Notes: generated by a model from the sequence alone, not told the origin. A DNA stretch of 64,000 bases from Cordylochernes scorpioides (GCA_030710605.1 CP092868.1:31189363-31253362); one strand, 5' to 3'; counted from the stretch's first letter, positions 11,860-20,867 are shown. Numbers and translations: made by a program.

Positions 11860-12599
11860 AAGCACATCTAAAAAAATTGGAGTGCATAGTATTAGAACAA
11901 GTTTGCGATGCGGAACTTGGTTTGAGAAATCGACCTTAAAACTCCACCAAATTATAACAATGACTGCACTGTGGGTGGTAAAGATTGATATAAAGACCAT
12001 TGCAGAGCAGTCTGGGGTATCTGATGACGCAGTAACGCACTGGGTTAACTTCTGCAGGGAGGTTTGCTACCTTCTATATCTGGACGACCCTCCGAAAATT
12101 GGTGGTAAAGGCAAACAGGTGCAAATAGACGAGAGCCTGTTTGGCCACAATAAGAAAACTAAAAATCACTGTGCCAAAACTGCCGAAGGACATTGGGTTT
12201 TTGGCGGTGTAGACGTGGAAACAAAAGATTTTTTTTTCCAGGTGGTCGCCGACCGTAGGGCCCGTACTCTCATTGCGGTTATAAAAAAATAGGTTTTGCC
12301 TGGCACCACCATTATTTCGGATGGGTTTCGATCCTACTACAAGCTGGATCAAGAAGGTTTCGACCACCTTGTGGTTAACCACAAACTACATTTTAAAGAC
12401 CCGAATAATATCGAGGCCACCTGGGGCGCAGCAAAAAAATTACACGTGGGGGAAAAGGAAAGTAAAAGATTCTCTTGAATTTTATCTTTCGGAGTATTGG
12501 TGGAGAAGGAAGCATTATGTGGAGGACATGCCCGCACTGTGGCAGAGATATGGAACTGAAATCCTATACAAACACAGATCATGTAGTATGGCGATGTAG
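11777..12599 (+). pseudogene. Merlin transposase unit U8
   Basis: Like U3 it has the in-frame 9-T tract, the TAG after IKK and the 18-base deletion before NNIEATW. Unlike U3 it keeps QIDESLFG. U8-U9-U10 repeats the U3-U4-U5 pattern five units later. Confidence 0.85.
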
Positions 12600-13274
12600 A
12601 AGCACATCTAAAAAAATTGGAGTGCATAGTATTAGAACAAGTTTGCGATGCGGAACTTGGTTTGAGAAATCGACCTTAAAACTCCACCAAATTATAACAA
12701 TGACTGCACTGTGGGTGGTAAAGATTGATATAAAGACCATTGCAGAGCAGTCTGGGGTATCTGATGACGCAGTAACGCACTGGGTTAACTTCTGCAGGGA
12801 GGTTTGCTACCTTCTATATCTGGACGACCCTCCGAAAATTGGTGGTAAAGGCAAACAGGTGCAAATAGACGAGAGCCTGTTTGGCCACAATAAGAAAACT
12901 AAAAATCACTGTGCCAAAACTGCCTTAGGACATTGGGTTTTTGGCGGTGTAGACGTGGTAACAAAAGATTTTTTTTTTCCAGGTTGTCGCCGACCGTAGG
13001 GCCCGTACTCTCATTGCGGTTATAAAAAAATAGGTTTTGCCTGGCACCACCATTATTTCGGATGGGTTTCGATCCTACTACAAGCTGGATCAAGAAGGTT
13101 TCGACCACCTTGTGGTTAACCACAAACTACATTTTAAAGACCCGGAAACGGGAGCACATACAAATAATATCGAGGCCACCTGGGGCGCAGCAAAAAAATT
13201 ACACGTGGGGAAAAGGAAAGTAAAAGATTCTCTTGAATTTTATCTTTCGGAGTATTGGTGGAGAAGAAGCATTA
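12517..13274 (+). pseudogene. Merlin transposase unit U9
   Basis: It carries the ALGHWVFGG mark of U4 with VVTKD, a 10-T frameshift giving PGCRRP, and TAG at codon 172. Its junction to U10 has the one-base deletion, so the 3' half of U9 is continuous with U10 for 358 codons. Confidence 0.85.
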
Positions 13275-14113
13275 TGTGGAGGACATGCCCGCACTGTGGC
13301 AGAGATATGGAACTGAAATCCTATACAAACACAGATCATGTAGTATGGCGATGTAGAAGCACATCTAAAAAAATTGGAGTGCATAGTATTAGAACAAGTT
13401 TGCGATGCGGAACTTGGTTTGAGAAATCGACCTTAAAACTCCACCAAATTATAACAATGACTGCACTGTGGGTGGTAAAGATTGATATAAAGACCATTGC
13501 AGAGCAGTCTGGGGTATCTGATGACGCAGTAACGCACTGGGTTAACTTCTGCAGGGAGGTTTGCTACCTTCTATATCTGGACGACCCTCCGAAAATTGGT
13601 GGTAAAGGCAAACAGGTGCAAATAGACGAGAGCCTGTTTGGCCACAATAAGAAAACTAAAAATCACTGTGCCAAAACTGCCGAAGGACATTGGGTTTTTG
13701 GCGGTGTAGACGTGGAAACAAAAGTTTTTTTTTTCCAGGTGGTCGCCGACCGTAGGGCCCGTACTCTCATTGCGGTTATAAAAAAATATGTTTTGCCTGG
13801 CACCACCATTATTTCGGATGGGTTTCGATCCTACTACAAGCTGGATCAAGAAGGTTTCGACCACCTTGTGGTTAACCACAAACTACATTTTAAAGACCCG
13901 GAAACGGGAGCACATACGAATAATATCGAGGCCACCTGGGGCGCAGCAAAAAAATTACACGTGGGGAAAAGGAAAGTAAAAGATTCTCTTGAATTTTATC
14001 TTTCGGAGTATTGGTGGAGAAGGAAGCATTATGTGGAGGACATGCCCGCACTGTGGCAGAGATATGGAACTGAAATCCTATACAAACACAGATCATGTAG
14101 TATGGCGATGTAG
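13274..14113 (+). CDS. Merlin (IS1016-like) DDE transposase, intact unit U10
   Basis: This is the only full-length copy in array 1, at 279 codons. The protein opens with a zinc-ribbon-like segment (C5, C8, C27, C45), then a helical DNA-binding region around residues 60-100 (TIAEQSGVSDDAVTHWV). The ISXO2/IS1595-type DDE core follows, with D118 in QIDESLFG, D182 in ISDGFRSYY and E219 in NNIEATW, 36 residues separating the second D from E. Such enzymes cut at terminal inverted repeats and paste the element, making 8-9 bp duplications. I chose ATG 13274 because it starts the zinc ribbon; the open frame continues upstream through U9. The last 29 residues, after WWRRKHYV, are not native: they are the next unit's start read out of frame. 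A native ending is seen in array 2 at 48352-48430. Whether it is expressed is unknown. Confidence 0.85.
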   Translation: MWRTCPHCGRDMELKSYTNTDHVVWRCRSTSKKIGVHSIRTSLRCGTWFEKSTLKLHQIITMTALWVVKIDIKTIAEQSGVSDDAVTHWVNFCREVCYLLYLDDPPKIGGKGKQVQIDESLFGHNKKTKNHCAKTAEGHWVFGGVDVETKVFFFQVVADRRARTLIAVIKKYVLPGTTIISDGFRSYYKLDQEGFDHLVVNHKLHFKDPETGAHTNNIEATWGAAKKLHVGKRKVKDSLEFYLSEYWWRRKHYVEDMPALWQRYGTEILYKHRSCSMAM

Positions 14114-14668
14114 AAGCACATCTAAAAAAATTGGAGTGCATAGTATTAGAACAAGTTTGCGATGCGGAACTTGGTTTGAGAAATCGACCTTAAAACTCCA
14201 CCAAATTATAACAATGACTGCACTGTGGGTGGTAAAGATTGATATAAAGACCATTGCAGAGCAGTCTGGGGTATCTGATGACGCAGTAACGCACTGGGTT
14301 AACTTCTGCAGGGAGGTTTGCTACCTTCTATATCTGGACGACCCTCCGAAAATTGGTGGTAAAGGCAAACAGGTGCAAATAGACGAGAGCCTGTTTGGCC
14401 ACAATAAGAAAACTAAAAATCACTGTGCCAAAACTGCCGAAGGACATTGGGTTTTTGGCGGTGTAGACGTGGAAACAAAAGTTTTTTTTTTCCAGGTGGT
14501 CGCCGACCGTAGGGCCCGTACTCTCATTGCGGTTATAAAAAAATATGTTTTGCCTGGCACCACCATTATTTCGAAATGGGGTTTCGATCCTACTACAAGC
14601 TGGATCAAGAAGGTTTCGACCACCTTGTGGTTAACCACAAACTACATTTTAAAGACCCGGAAACGGGA
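14031..14668 (+). pseudogene. Merlin transposase unit U11, 3' truncated
   Basis: The frame is open through QIDES, VFGGVDV and KKYVLPGTTIIS. A two-base insertion near 14573 (CGAAATGGGG) then shifts the frame just before the second catalytic aspartate. The copy stops at GAAACGGGACA where it joins the direct repeat, so E219 is missing. Confidence 0.85.
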
Positions 14669-15234
14669 CAGCCCCATAGAACAGATTGGTATATTGACGA
14701 GAGATATTTATAACTCAGGTTCCTGGAACGCAGAGCGTCAACTACCCGGGGATATTGACAGTATTGTAGCAAAGTATTTATTCTATTTTATTTACAGATT
14801 ATTAATTTTTTTATATTTACAGTTAAACCTGTCTATAGCGCCCCATCTAAATAGCGCCTTCCTCTCTATAGCGCCCAATTTGAAACATTAAAATGTAAAC
14901 ATTTTACATTAAAAGTGACCTGTCTATAGCAGCCTATTTTGGTGAGTCCCTAGAGGGGGCGCTATAGACATGTTTAACTGTATATTATTCATGTTTTGTT
15001 ACTCTGGAAACTTCCTCATTGTTTATCTCATGAATGTTGATTTTGTTTGTGTGCTTGCATTAAATAAATTGCCATGTCATCCTGAAGTTTGTCTTTCCTA
15101 TCATTATCTACATGACCATATAACTCTCTCTTCTTCTATGTAAGATCTTATCTAGAAAGGATGAAAAAAGAGGTATCGAAGAATGGGATTTGTTCTACAG
15201 AAATAGTGTCTCACATAGACACAAGGTAATAAGA
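14666..15234. repeat. Right copy of the 570-bp direct repeat
   Basis: Partner of 5716-6288. The join to the array is within GGGACA, a short homology shared by both sides. The oxidase-like exon next to the left copy is absent here. Confidence 0.9.
14820..14980. mobile_element. MITE with CAGTTAAACCTGTCTATAGC ends, second copy
   Basis: Same 161-bp element as 5872-6032, carried by the duplicated block. Confidence 0.85.
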
Positions 15235-15833
15235 ACAAATTCAATTGGATTTGGTCTTATTACCTTGTGTTTACAATCTACAATATGGCTGCAGCCTTGC
15301 AGAAAATTGACTTAGACCCAGAGCAGCAGCTTTACACAACCAAGATAGTGGATATTGCTGCTGCTGTGATGGAGATGTATGGAGACATCTGAGGCTCTTC
15401 ATTGGACATGACAACAACAACAATACAGTATACCCACCCAAGATAGTGGACATTGCTGCTGCTGTGATGGAGATGCATGGAGACATCTGAGGCTCTTCAT
15501 TGGACATAACAACAACAACAATACAGTATACACACCCAAGATAGTGGACATTGCTGCTGCTGTGATGGAGATGTATGGAGACATCTGAGGCTCTTCATTG
15601 GACACAACAACAATACAGTATACACACCCAAGATAGTGGACATTGCTGCTGCTGTGATGGAGATGCATGGAGACATCTGAGGCTCTTCATTGGACATGAC
15701 AACAACAACAATACAGTATACACACCCAAGATAGTGGACATTGCTGTGATAGAGATACATGGAGACATCTGAGGCTCTTCGTTGGACATGACAACAACAA
15801 TCTACAATCCAAATTGTGCCTTATCTGTCTCAC
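15219..15833. repeat. FB1 remnant split by a minisatellite insertion
   Basis: The left piece (15219-15294) holds the ACAAGGTAATAAGA and GGTCTTATTACCTTGTG arms and the right piece (15797-15833) the CCAAATTGTGCCTTATC tail. The insert between them is flanked by ACAATCTACAAT on both sides. Confidence 0.65.
15295..15796 (+). repeat. 98-bp minisatellite, five copies, behind a mini-ORF
   Basis: Copies beginning AAGATAGTGGA lie near 15342, 15440, 15538, 15630 and 15728 (periods 98, 98, 92, 98) and each ends in an (AAC)n run. The insert opens with ATG GCT GCA GCC at 15295, which reads as a 35-codon peptide beginning MAAALQKIDLDPEQQ. The repeated part encodes KIVDIAAAVMEMYGDI-stop in each unit. The flanking 12-bp direct repeat suggests a retroposed segment later amplified. 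I do not recognise the peptide. Confidence 0.75.
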
Positions 15834-16013
15834 ATAGAAAAAAATGAGAGAAGACAAGGCTATTTATTTTGATCAAAAACCACAACTTATTTACATACAA
15901 AAGAGAGGCAATGAGAGAAAGATACTGAGGAACAAAATTTGTAAACGAATTCTGATGATTAAATTTAAAATATCCCCCATCAAAATATAAATTCAAAAAT
16001 GGAGGTAACCTAA

Positions 16014-16122
16014 ACACAAGGTAATAAGACTAAATCCAAATAAATAGTATGTGACATTTTAGTAACAGTGTTGTTACTGAAACTTCACACACTATTTATT
16101 TAGATTGGCTCTTATTACCTTG
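16014..16122. repeat. Foldback FB1, short copy
   Basis: Arms ACAAGGTAATAAGACTAAAT and its complement close on a GTAACAGTGTTGTTAC hairpin. The hammerhead-like CTGATGA box has been lost. Confidence 0.75.
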
Positions 16123-16139
16123 TTGTTGTTGTGTCCAAT

Positions 16140-16500
16140 TAAGAGCTTCAGATGTCCCTGGATGAAAAAGGAGGGGGGGGGAGCAGTAACAAACTCACTA
16201 AAAAACCTGGGCTCAGCTGGCCCTGTTGATAGTACCTTGTAAGGACTCCTAATCCAGGGATACAGGATGAGCAGTGTTTGTACTCCATGTTAGGAGCGGC
16301 TGCACATGGCACCTGTTCCTCATGTCAGAGGCGGCCATTTCTTTTGGAGATTAGTCGACCTGCCACTGAGTAGTGTTCCCAGTCTTAATGACTAAGGGAG
16401 ACGCCTTCTACTTCACCCAGTCATGATGGTTGTCAAGCAGACACCATCAAAGGTCACAACTTGATGCCCAAATATGATTGAGTGGAGATAAGAAAGAAGA
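16140..16500 (+). mobile_element. 3' end of (GAA)n-tailed retroelement
   Basis: This copy matches 18153-18476 over most of its length (GGATGAAAAAGGAGG to GAGATAAGAAAGAAGA). It has no reading frame, consistent with a 3' UTR or a SINE-like derivative. Confidence 0.65.
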
Positions 16501-17233
16501 TGTCCCTGTGCATCTCTATCACAGCAGTCACATTATTATCTTGTGTTTCTAACATAAAGTTTATAAAGACTCATAAATAAAATATTTGATCTTATAAATA
16601 AGTGTTATTTGCTTAATTCATTACATTACATTCTGGTGAAGATGCTGGGTAGATTAGGAAAGACAAATTGAAGATCGCAGAGCAGACCTTGAAGCTATGG
16701 TAATGCTGTGATCTATATTTTAAGCTACTGACTCCAGGATTCCACCACTTCAGGTTGGGCTCGGTGGCGTGGAGGACCCGCTCATCGCCTGGAGGAGAAC
16801 ACTCGCACGCCGAGGATGCCTCCCCTCATCCTCTATTATATAACTTTTTGTACATATTTTAATTTTCCTATTTATTATTATATTATTTTACTACTATAAC
16901 TCTCTTTGAGTGTAAATATTGACAAGATGTCAATAAAAGTTATTTTAATTGTCAATTGTCACTATGTCAAAACCAAGACTTCCCTCCAAGACGACAATGT
17001 GCCTATAGACGATATGACGACTGCTGCTTTTTATGCCACAAGGATGTCAAAATACAAGGGACAAAGTTCCAAGACTCAGAGGGAATCCTTGGAAAAACAT
17101 GTCAGATCCATGTCAGTAGCAACAAAATTGCAAGCAGTGAGTCATAGCTCTCATAGGGAATGTAGCGAAACTTTTATCATTTTATAAACATTTTATTCAT
17201 TTTGATATTTATATTTAGCTACTCTGTATAATT
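16501..17233. other. No element recognised; short open frames
   Basis: A GC-richer patch at 16740-16830 and two overlapping frames around 16906-17187 stand out. The second frame includes CCFLCHKDVKIQGTKF. Neither has recognised splice sites or family motifs, so I do not call a gene. Confidence 0.4.
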
Positions 17234-17486
17234 GATAAGGCACAATTTGGATTATAGATTATAAAACAAGGTAATAAGACCAAATCCAAATAAATAATGT
17301 GTGACGTTTCGGTAACAATGCTGTTACCATCTTCAGACAAAAGTATTGAATGAGAAATTTTACCACTGGTACTTTTGTCTGAAGATGGTAACAATGCTGT
17401 TACCGAAACGTCACACACTATTTATTTATTTGGATTTGGTCTTATTACCTTGGGCTTATAATCTATAATCCAAATTGTGCCTTATC
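17234..17486. repeat. Foldback FB1, complete 253-bp copy
   Basis: The palindrome runs from GATAAGGCACAATTTGG to CCAAATTGTGCCTTATC. Each arm contains GTCTGAAGATGGTAACA, TGTTACCGAAACGTCAC and ACACTATTTATTT. This is the best reference copy for the family. Confidence 0.85.
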
Positions 17487-17639
17487 AATCACTGATTTTA
17501 TTCGCAATTTTGTTATTTATCAATTTGAAGTTTAAACAACAGGCTAAATTACCCTTTTCTCTCTAACCAGTTCAATTATTATACCAGAACAGCAGGGTAC
17601 ATTCTAGGAGCAATAGTTCCCCAGGCCTCAAAGGCCCAT

Positions 17640-17950
17640 AAACAGGGTACAGTGGAGTGAACCCAGGAGGAGCTCTGAACCTTAGAAATAGACAGCATCA
17701 AACAACACTAACAAGATTTAGAACAGGCCATTTCAAGCCATTGAAGATAGAAAATAACAACAAAATCTACCTCACTTGCCCAAAATATAGCTTGGCACCT
17801 GCAGCTCCAGAACACATTTTGGTTTGCATTAGATGCACTAAACAGGACCTTTGAGAGAGGCTGCTGCTTATCATAAAACAGCTCGAGGAGCATGAACTAA
17901 TGGAATTCGTGTAATCTTTACACAAGGGGATAAGAAACAACAACAACAGC
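17640..17950 (+). pseudogene. LINE ORF2 3' end, 5' truncated
   Basis: The + strand encodes the same tail as 62562-63830: GVNPGGALNLRNRQHQTTLT, a degraded Cys/His cluster (CPKYSLAPAAPEHILVC) and HELMEFV-stop. An in-frame TGA replaces Trp after KQDL. The 3' UTR (TCTTTACACAAGGGGATAAG) is followed by an (AAC)n tail. Confidence 0.85.
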
Positions 17951-17986
17951 ATGGGGAGTCAGCTTGGAGACTTATGTACTTCAAAT

Positions 17987-18630
17987 ATTGATATAAATGC
18001 TACCATGTCTGGGGAAGCCAACGTGACCTATGTTCCAGGGATGACAAAACAGTTGAGAAATATGATAGTAACTCCAAACATCATTATTGGGATTCTTCAC
18101 ATGTGTTACTTGTGCATGTAGTTAAGAGCCTACATTTATTGTCTCCTTTATAACTCCGCCTTTGCCAGTCTCAAGCCCGGATGAAAAAGGAGGAAGGGGA
18201 GCAGTAAAAAGCTCACTAAAAAAACCTGGGCTCAGTTGGCCCGGCTGATAGTACCCTGTAAGGGCTCCTAATCCAGAGATACAGGATGAGCAGTGTTTGT
18301 ACTCCATGTTAGGAGCGGCTGCACATGGCATCTGTTCCTCATGTCAGAGGTAGCCATTTTTTTTTGGAGCTAAGTATGACTGCCACCCAGTCATGATAGT
18401 TGTCAACAGATACCATCAACAAGCTTTACAACCTTGACACCCTAATATGATTGAGTGGAGATAAGAAAGAAGAAGATATAAATGCTACCATGTCTGGAGA
18501 AGCCAACGTGACCTATGTTCCAGGGATGAGAACACGGTTGAGAAATATGCTAGTCACCCCAAACATCAATATTGGGATTCTTCACATGTGTTACTTGTGC
18601 ATGTAGTTAAGAGCCTACATTTATTGTCTC
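17987..18630. repeat. Long direct repeats (about 155 bp) around an insertion
   Basis: The segment from GATATAAATGCTACCATGTC to TTTATTGTCTCCT occurs at 17987-18152 and again at 18477-18630, with several substitutions between copies. The 18153-18476 retroelement end fits precisely between them. Confidence 0.8.
18153..18476 (+). mobile_element. 3' end of (GAA)n-tailed retroelement, second copy
   Basis: It shares TGGGCTCAG(T/C)TGGCCC, ATACAGGATGAGCAGTGTTT and CATGTTAGGAGCGGCTGCAC with 16140-16500 and ends GATAAGAAAGAAGA. No protein is encoded. Confidence 0.7.
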
Positions 18631-18706
18631 CTGTAGACAGTGATTTATGTCACACAACAACATCTACAGAACCATCATGTAGTTTTAAAAAAATGTGATC
18701 ATTTAC

Positions 18707-18849
18707 CTCCTTTGACATGCGGCCATTGGCTTTCTCAAAGAACTCATTGGTGGCCTTGCTTAGAGCCGGGTTGTTGAGGTACTCCAGGAGGATCTTCTCG
18801 GCCACCTCAGGGGAACAGTCTTTGAGGGCAGTGGACAGGTCTGTTACCT
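18707..18849 (-). other. Unrecognised exon with canonical splice sites
   Basis: The minus strand carries a 143-base exon bounded by TTACAG and GTAAAT. It encodes 47 residues rich in helix-forming residues, including KDCSPEVAEKILLEYLNNP and KATNEFFEKANGRMSKE. Codon use is GC-rich (CTC CTG GAG TAC) unlike the AT-rich surroundings, which supports selection. Both this exon and the oxidase-like one begin with AG of a split codon and end on GAG. I cannot name the family; a helical-repeat protein is a guess. No adjacent exon was found within the window. Confidence 0.55.
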
Positions 18850-19156
18850 CTGTAACATCCCATGTGATGTGAGAGTTGACACATGTGACATGTGAGGGCA
18901 AGTAACAAACTGAGATGACATTTCTATAATTCAGAGAGAATCATGTCAATAAAATAATCCTTTATGTTGTGTATGTAAATAGATTTGCATTCTTTAAGGC
19001 GTCCATTATGTAAATTTTTATGTGTATATAAATCGGACATTAATTGTTGTCAGTTAGTCGAAAGAATGAGAGCAAAATAAAAGGTCATGCTCAAGTGCTA
19101 GTTGCTGTACTTCTAATATCGACACAACACTTTATATCAATATTAAAGTAAAATTA

Positions 19157-19546
19157 ATCAGGTCTCCAGGGAAAAGTATCTTTTCAAAAACCTTTTTAAT
19201 CTCAAGCTCTCAGGCATGAACGCCCTTCTACAGGAGAAGACATGGTAGAAGGGTAAACACAAGGTAATGAGACCAAATCCAAATAAATAAATAGTGTGTG
19301 ACGTTTCGGTAACAATGTTGTTACTATCTTCAGACAATCAACTGAAGATGGTAACAACGCTGTTACCGTCACACACTATTTATTTATTTGGATTTGGTCT
19401 CATTACCTTTATAATCTATAATCCAAATTGTGCCTTATCATGGTAGAAGGGTGTTTCTCCTGTAAAAGGGCATTCGTGCCTGCAAGCTAGAGATTAAAAA
19501 GATATTTGGAAAAATACTTTTCCCTGGAGACCTGATATTTGTACTC
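19157..19546. repeat. Outer foldback FB2 containing an inner FB1
   Basis: Outer arms (about 19157-19247 and 19447-19544) match as inverted repeats from ATCAGGTCTCCAGGGAAAAG to CCCTTCTACAGGAGAA. An FB1 palindrome (19255-19439) sits in the loop, bounded by ATGGTAGAAGGGT on each side. The FB2 arm resembles the hairpin at 27096-27306. Confidence 0.8.
19255..19439. repeat. Foldback FB1 inserted in FB2
   Basis: Arms with TGACGTTTCGGTAACA and CTGAAGATGGTAACAACG are inverted. The flanking ATGGTAGAAGGGT duplication suggests a 13-bp target duplication. Confidence 0.8.
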
Positions 19547-19555
19547 AATAGAATC

Positions 19556-19772
19556 ATAAACACAAGGTAATAAGACCAAATCAAAATAAATAAATAGTGT
19601 GTGATGTTTCGGTAACAGCATTGTTACCATCTTCAGACAAAAGTACTGAATGAGAAATTTTACCACAGCATTCTCATTCAGTACTTTTGTCTGAAGATGG
19701 TAACAACGCTGTTACCGAAATGTCACACACTATTTATTTATTTGGTCTTATTACCTTGTGTTTATAATCTAC
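19556..19772. repeat. Foldback FB1
   Basis: A 217-bp copy with both arms, including TTTTGTCTGAAGATGGTAAC and TGTTACCGAAATGTCAC. Confidence 0.8.
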
Positions 19773-19990
19773 TAGCCGAATGACCCGGGCAACGCCCGTG
19801 TTTTACCCGATTGAATGTTTTTATTCAAATACTATTTGTTACAATTATAAATTGGAGCCGTGGATGTCACTCTTGTGAAACGTCCCGCTCCAAACTTTAC
19901 ATGTACATTAGGTCAGCTGGTATTACCCCTCATTTTCACCGCTAGAGGCGCGAGCGAATTGACTTTTTGTAAATATAGATAATTATAAAG
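19768..19990 (+). mobile_element. ACTAGCCGAATGACCC repeat (RTE/SINE-like)
   Basis: It begins ACTAGCCGAATGACCCGGGC and carries GCAACGCCCG and a later GCTAGAGGCGCGAG. It resembles the longer copy at 41542-42056. Confidence 0.5.
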
Positions 19991-20008
19991 ATAGAAGCTT
20001 CTATAGAA

Positions 20009-20706
20009 GATAATGATAATAATGATGATGCGCGCGCATCCGTGACAGCGATGAGGAATTGAGGAAAGACGGTCGTGAATATATATTAATAACTAGCGGA
20101 TGTGTACCCGGCTTCGCCCGGGTTTTATCCGAGTGAAAGTTTGCCTAACGAATATTATATATTATGAAGTATAATAAACAATGTTAAAGATTAGTTTTAA
20201 TTATTAATCAAGATTGTGTGTGAATATGTGAGAAAGATGTAATATCGTTGTTGTTTTCTTGGCCGACTGTTTTACATATGGTGTTATCTTAAAATTGCTT
20301 GTTTTGAATATTTTTTTAGATTGAGTTGAATGAATTGCTGAATTTTTTTTTGTATTTATATATAAATAAAATTAACTCTGTTGATTTTTTTTGTATTTAA
20401 TCGATAACAGCGAAGTTACGCATGTTAATGTTAGGGAAAAATATTTTGATGTTAAGCAAAACCTGCTCCATCTCGTTTTACATAAATGTTGAAAATTTGG
20501 TCGAAATTGATGCATTGTAATGAAAGTTTTTAGTGAACAACACTTATGAAATTTGCATTTTATTAATATAAGATAAAATAATAATAATAATATAATAATA
20601 ATAATTATTATTATTATCATTAGATAATGATAATGATCATAATGATGATGCGCGCGCATCTGTGACATGAGGAATTGAGGAAAGATGGTCGTGACTATAT
20701 ATGTTG
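20009..20706 (+). mobile_element. ACTAGCGGATG repeat between 80-bp direct repeats
   Basis: The direct repeats (20009-20089 and 20623-20706) share ATGATGATGCGCGCGCATC, GAGGAATTGAGGAAAGA and GGTCGTGA. The insert starts ACTAGCGGATGTGTACCCGG, like the - strand element at 2294-2786, and has poly-T/AT-rich internal sequence with no protein. Confidence 0.6.
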
Positions 20707-20763
20707 ATAATCCAAATTGTGCCTTATCAATAGAATCATGTATTGAGCAATTTTTTTATTAAA

Positions 20764-20830
20764 AGACTAGCTGAATGACCCAAGCTTTGTCTGGGTTCTT
20801 CTTGAGTGAATGTTTCCTCAATTTTATATT
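20764..20830 (+). mobile_element. Short ACTAGCTGAATGACCC fragment
   Basis: A 5' fragment of the same RTE/SINE-like group (ACTAGCTGAATGACCCAAGC). Confidence 0.4.
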
Positions 20831-20867
20831 GTTTTAAAAAGTAACAAGACCAATAATAATTAATTAT

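Larger units (their letters stand above)
6429..14668 (+). repeat. Merlin transposase tandem array 1 (11 units, about 757 bp)
   Basis: Head-to-tail repeats start with GATTCTCTTGAATTTTATC at 6441, 7196, 7956, 8696, 9455, 10212, 10970, 11728, 12468, 13226 and 13982, giving periods of 755, 760, 740, 759, 757, 758, 758, 740, 758 and 756. Each unit is a transposase coding sequence from MWRTCPHCGRD to the region SEYWWRR, immediately followed by the next unit's ATG. Because 757 is 3x252+1, most junctions shift the frame by one base. Only the 756-type junctions with a one-base deletion (GGAGAAGAAGC) read through. The left edge joins a tRNA-like fragment within GGGAAAA; the right edge breaks off at GAAACGGGACA into the direct repeat. 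No terminal inverted repeats are visible at either edge. Confidence 0.95.

Noticed and set aside
6429-14668. CRISPR-like or bacterial insertion-sequence array
   Set aside because: Repeats are long coding units with no spacers; the IS-like transposase belongs to the eukaryotic Merlin group and is embedded in intron- and LINE-containing DNA.
15271-15789. Cysteine-rich proteins on the minus strand
   Set aside because: They are the reverse translation of the 98-bp minisatellite (GCTGCTGCTG and AAC runs).
16906-17187. Possible exon with CCFLCHKDVK
   Set aside because: Two overlapping frames are equally open and neither has clean splice sites.
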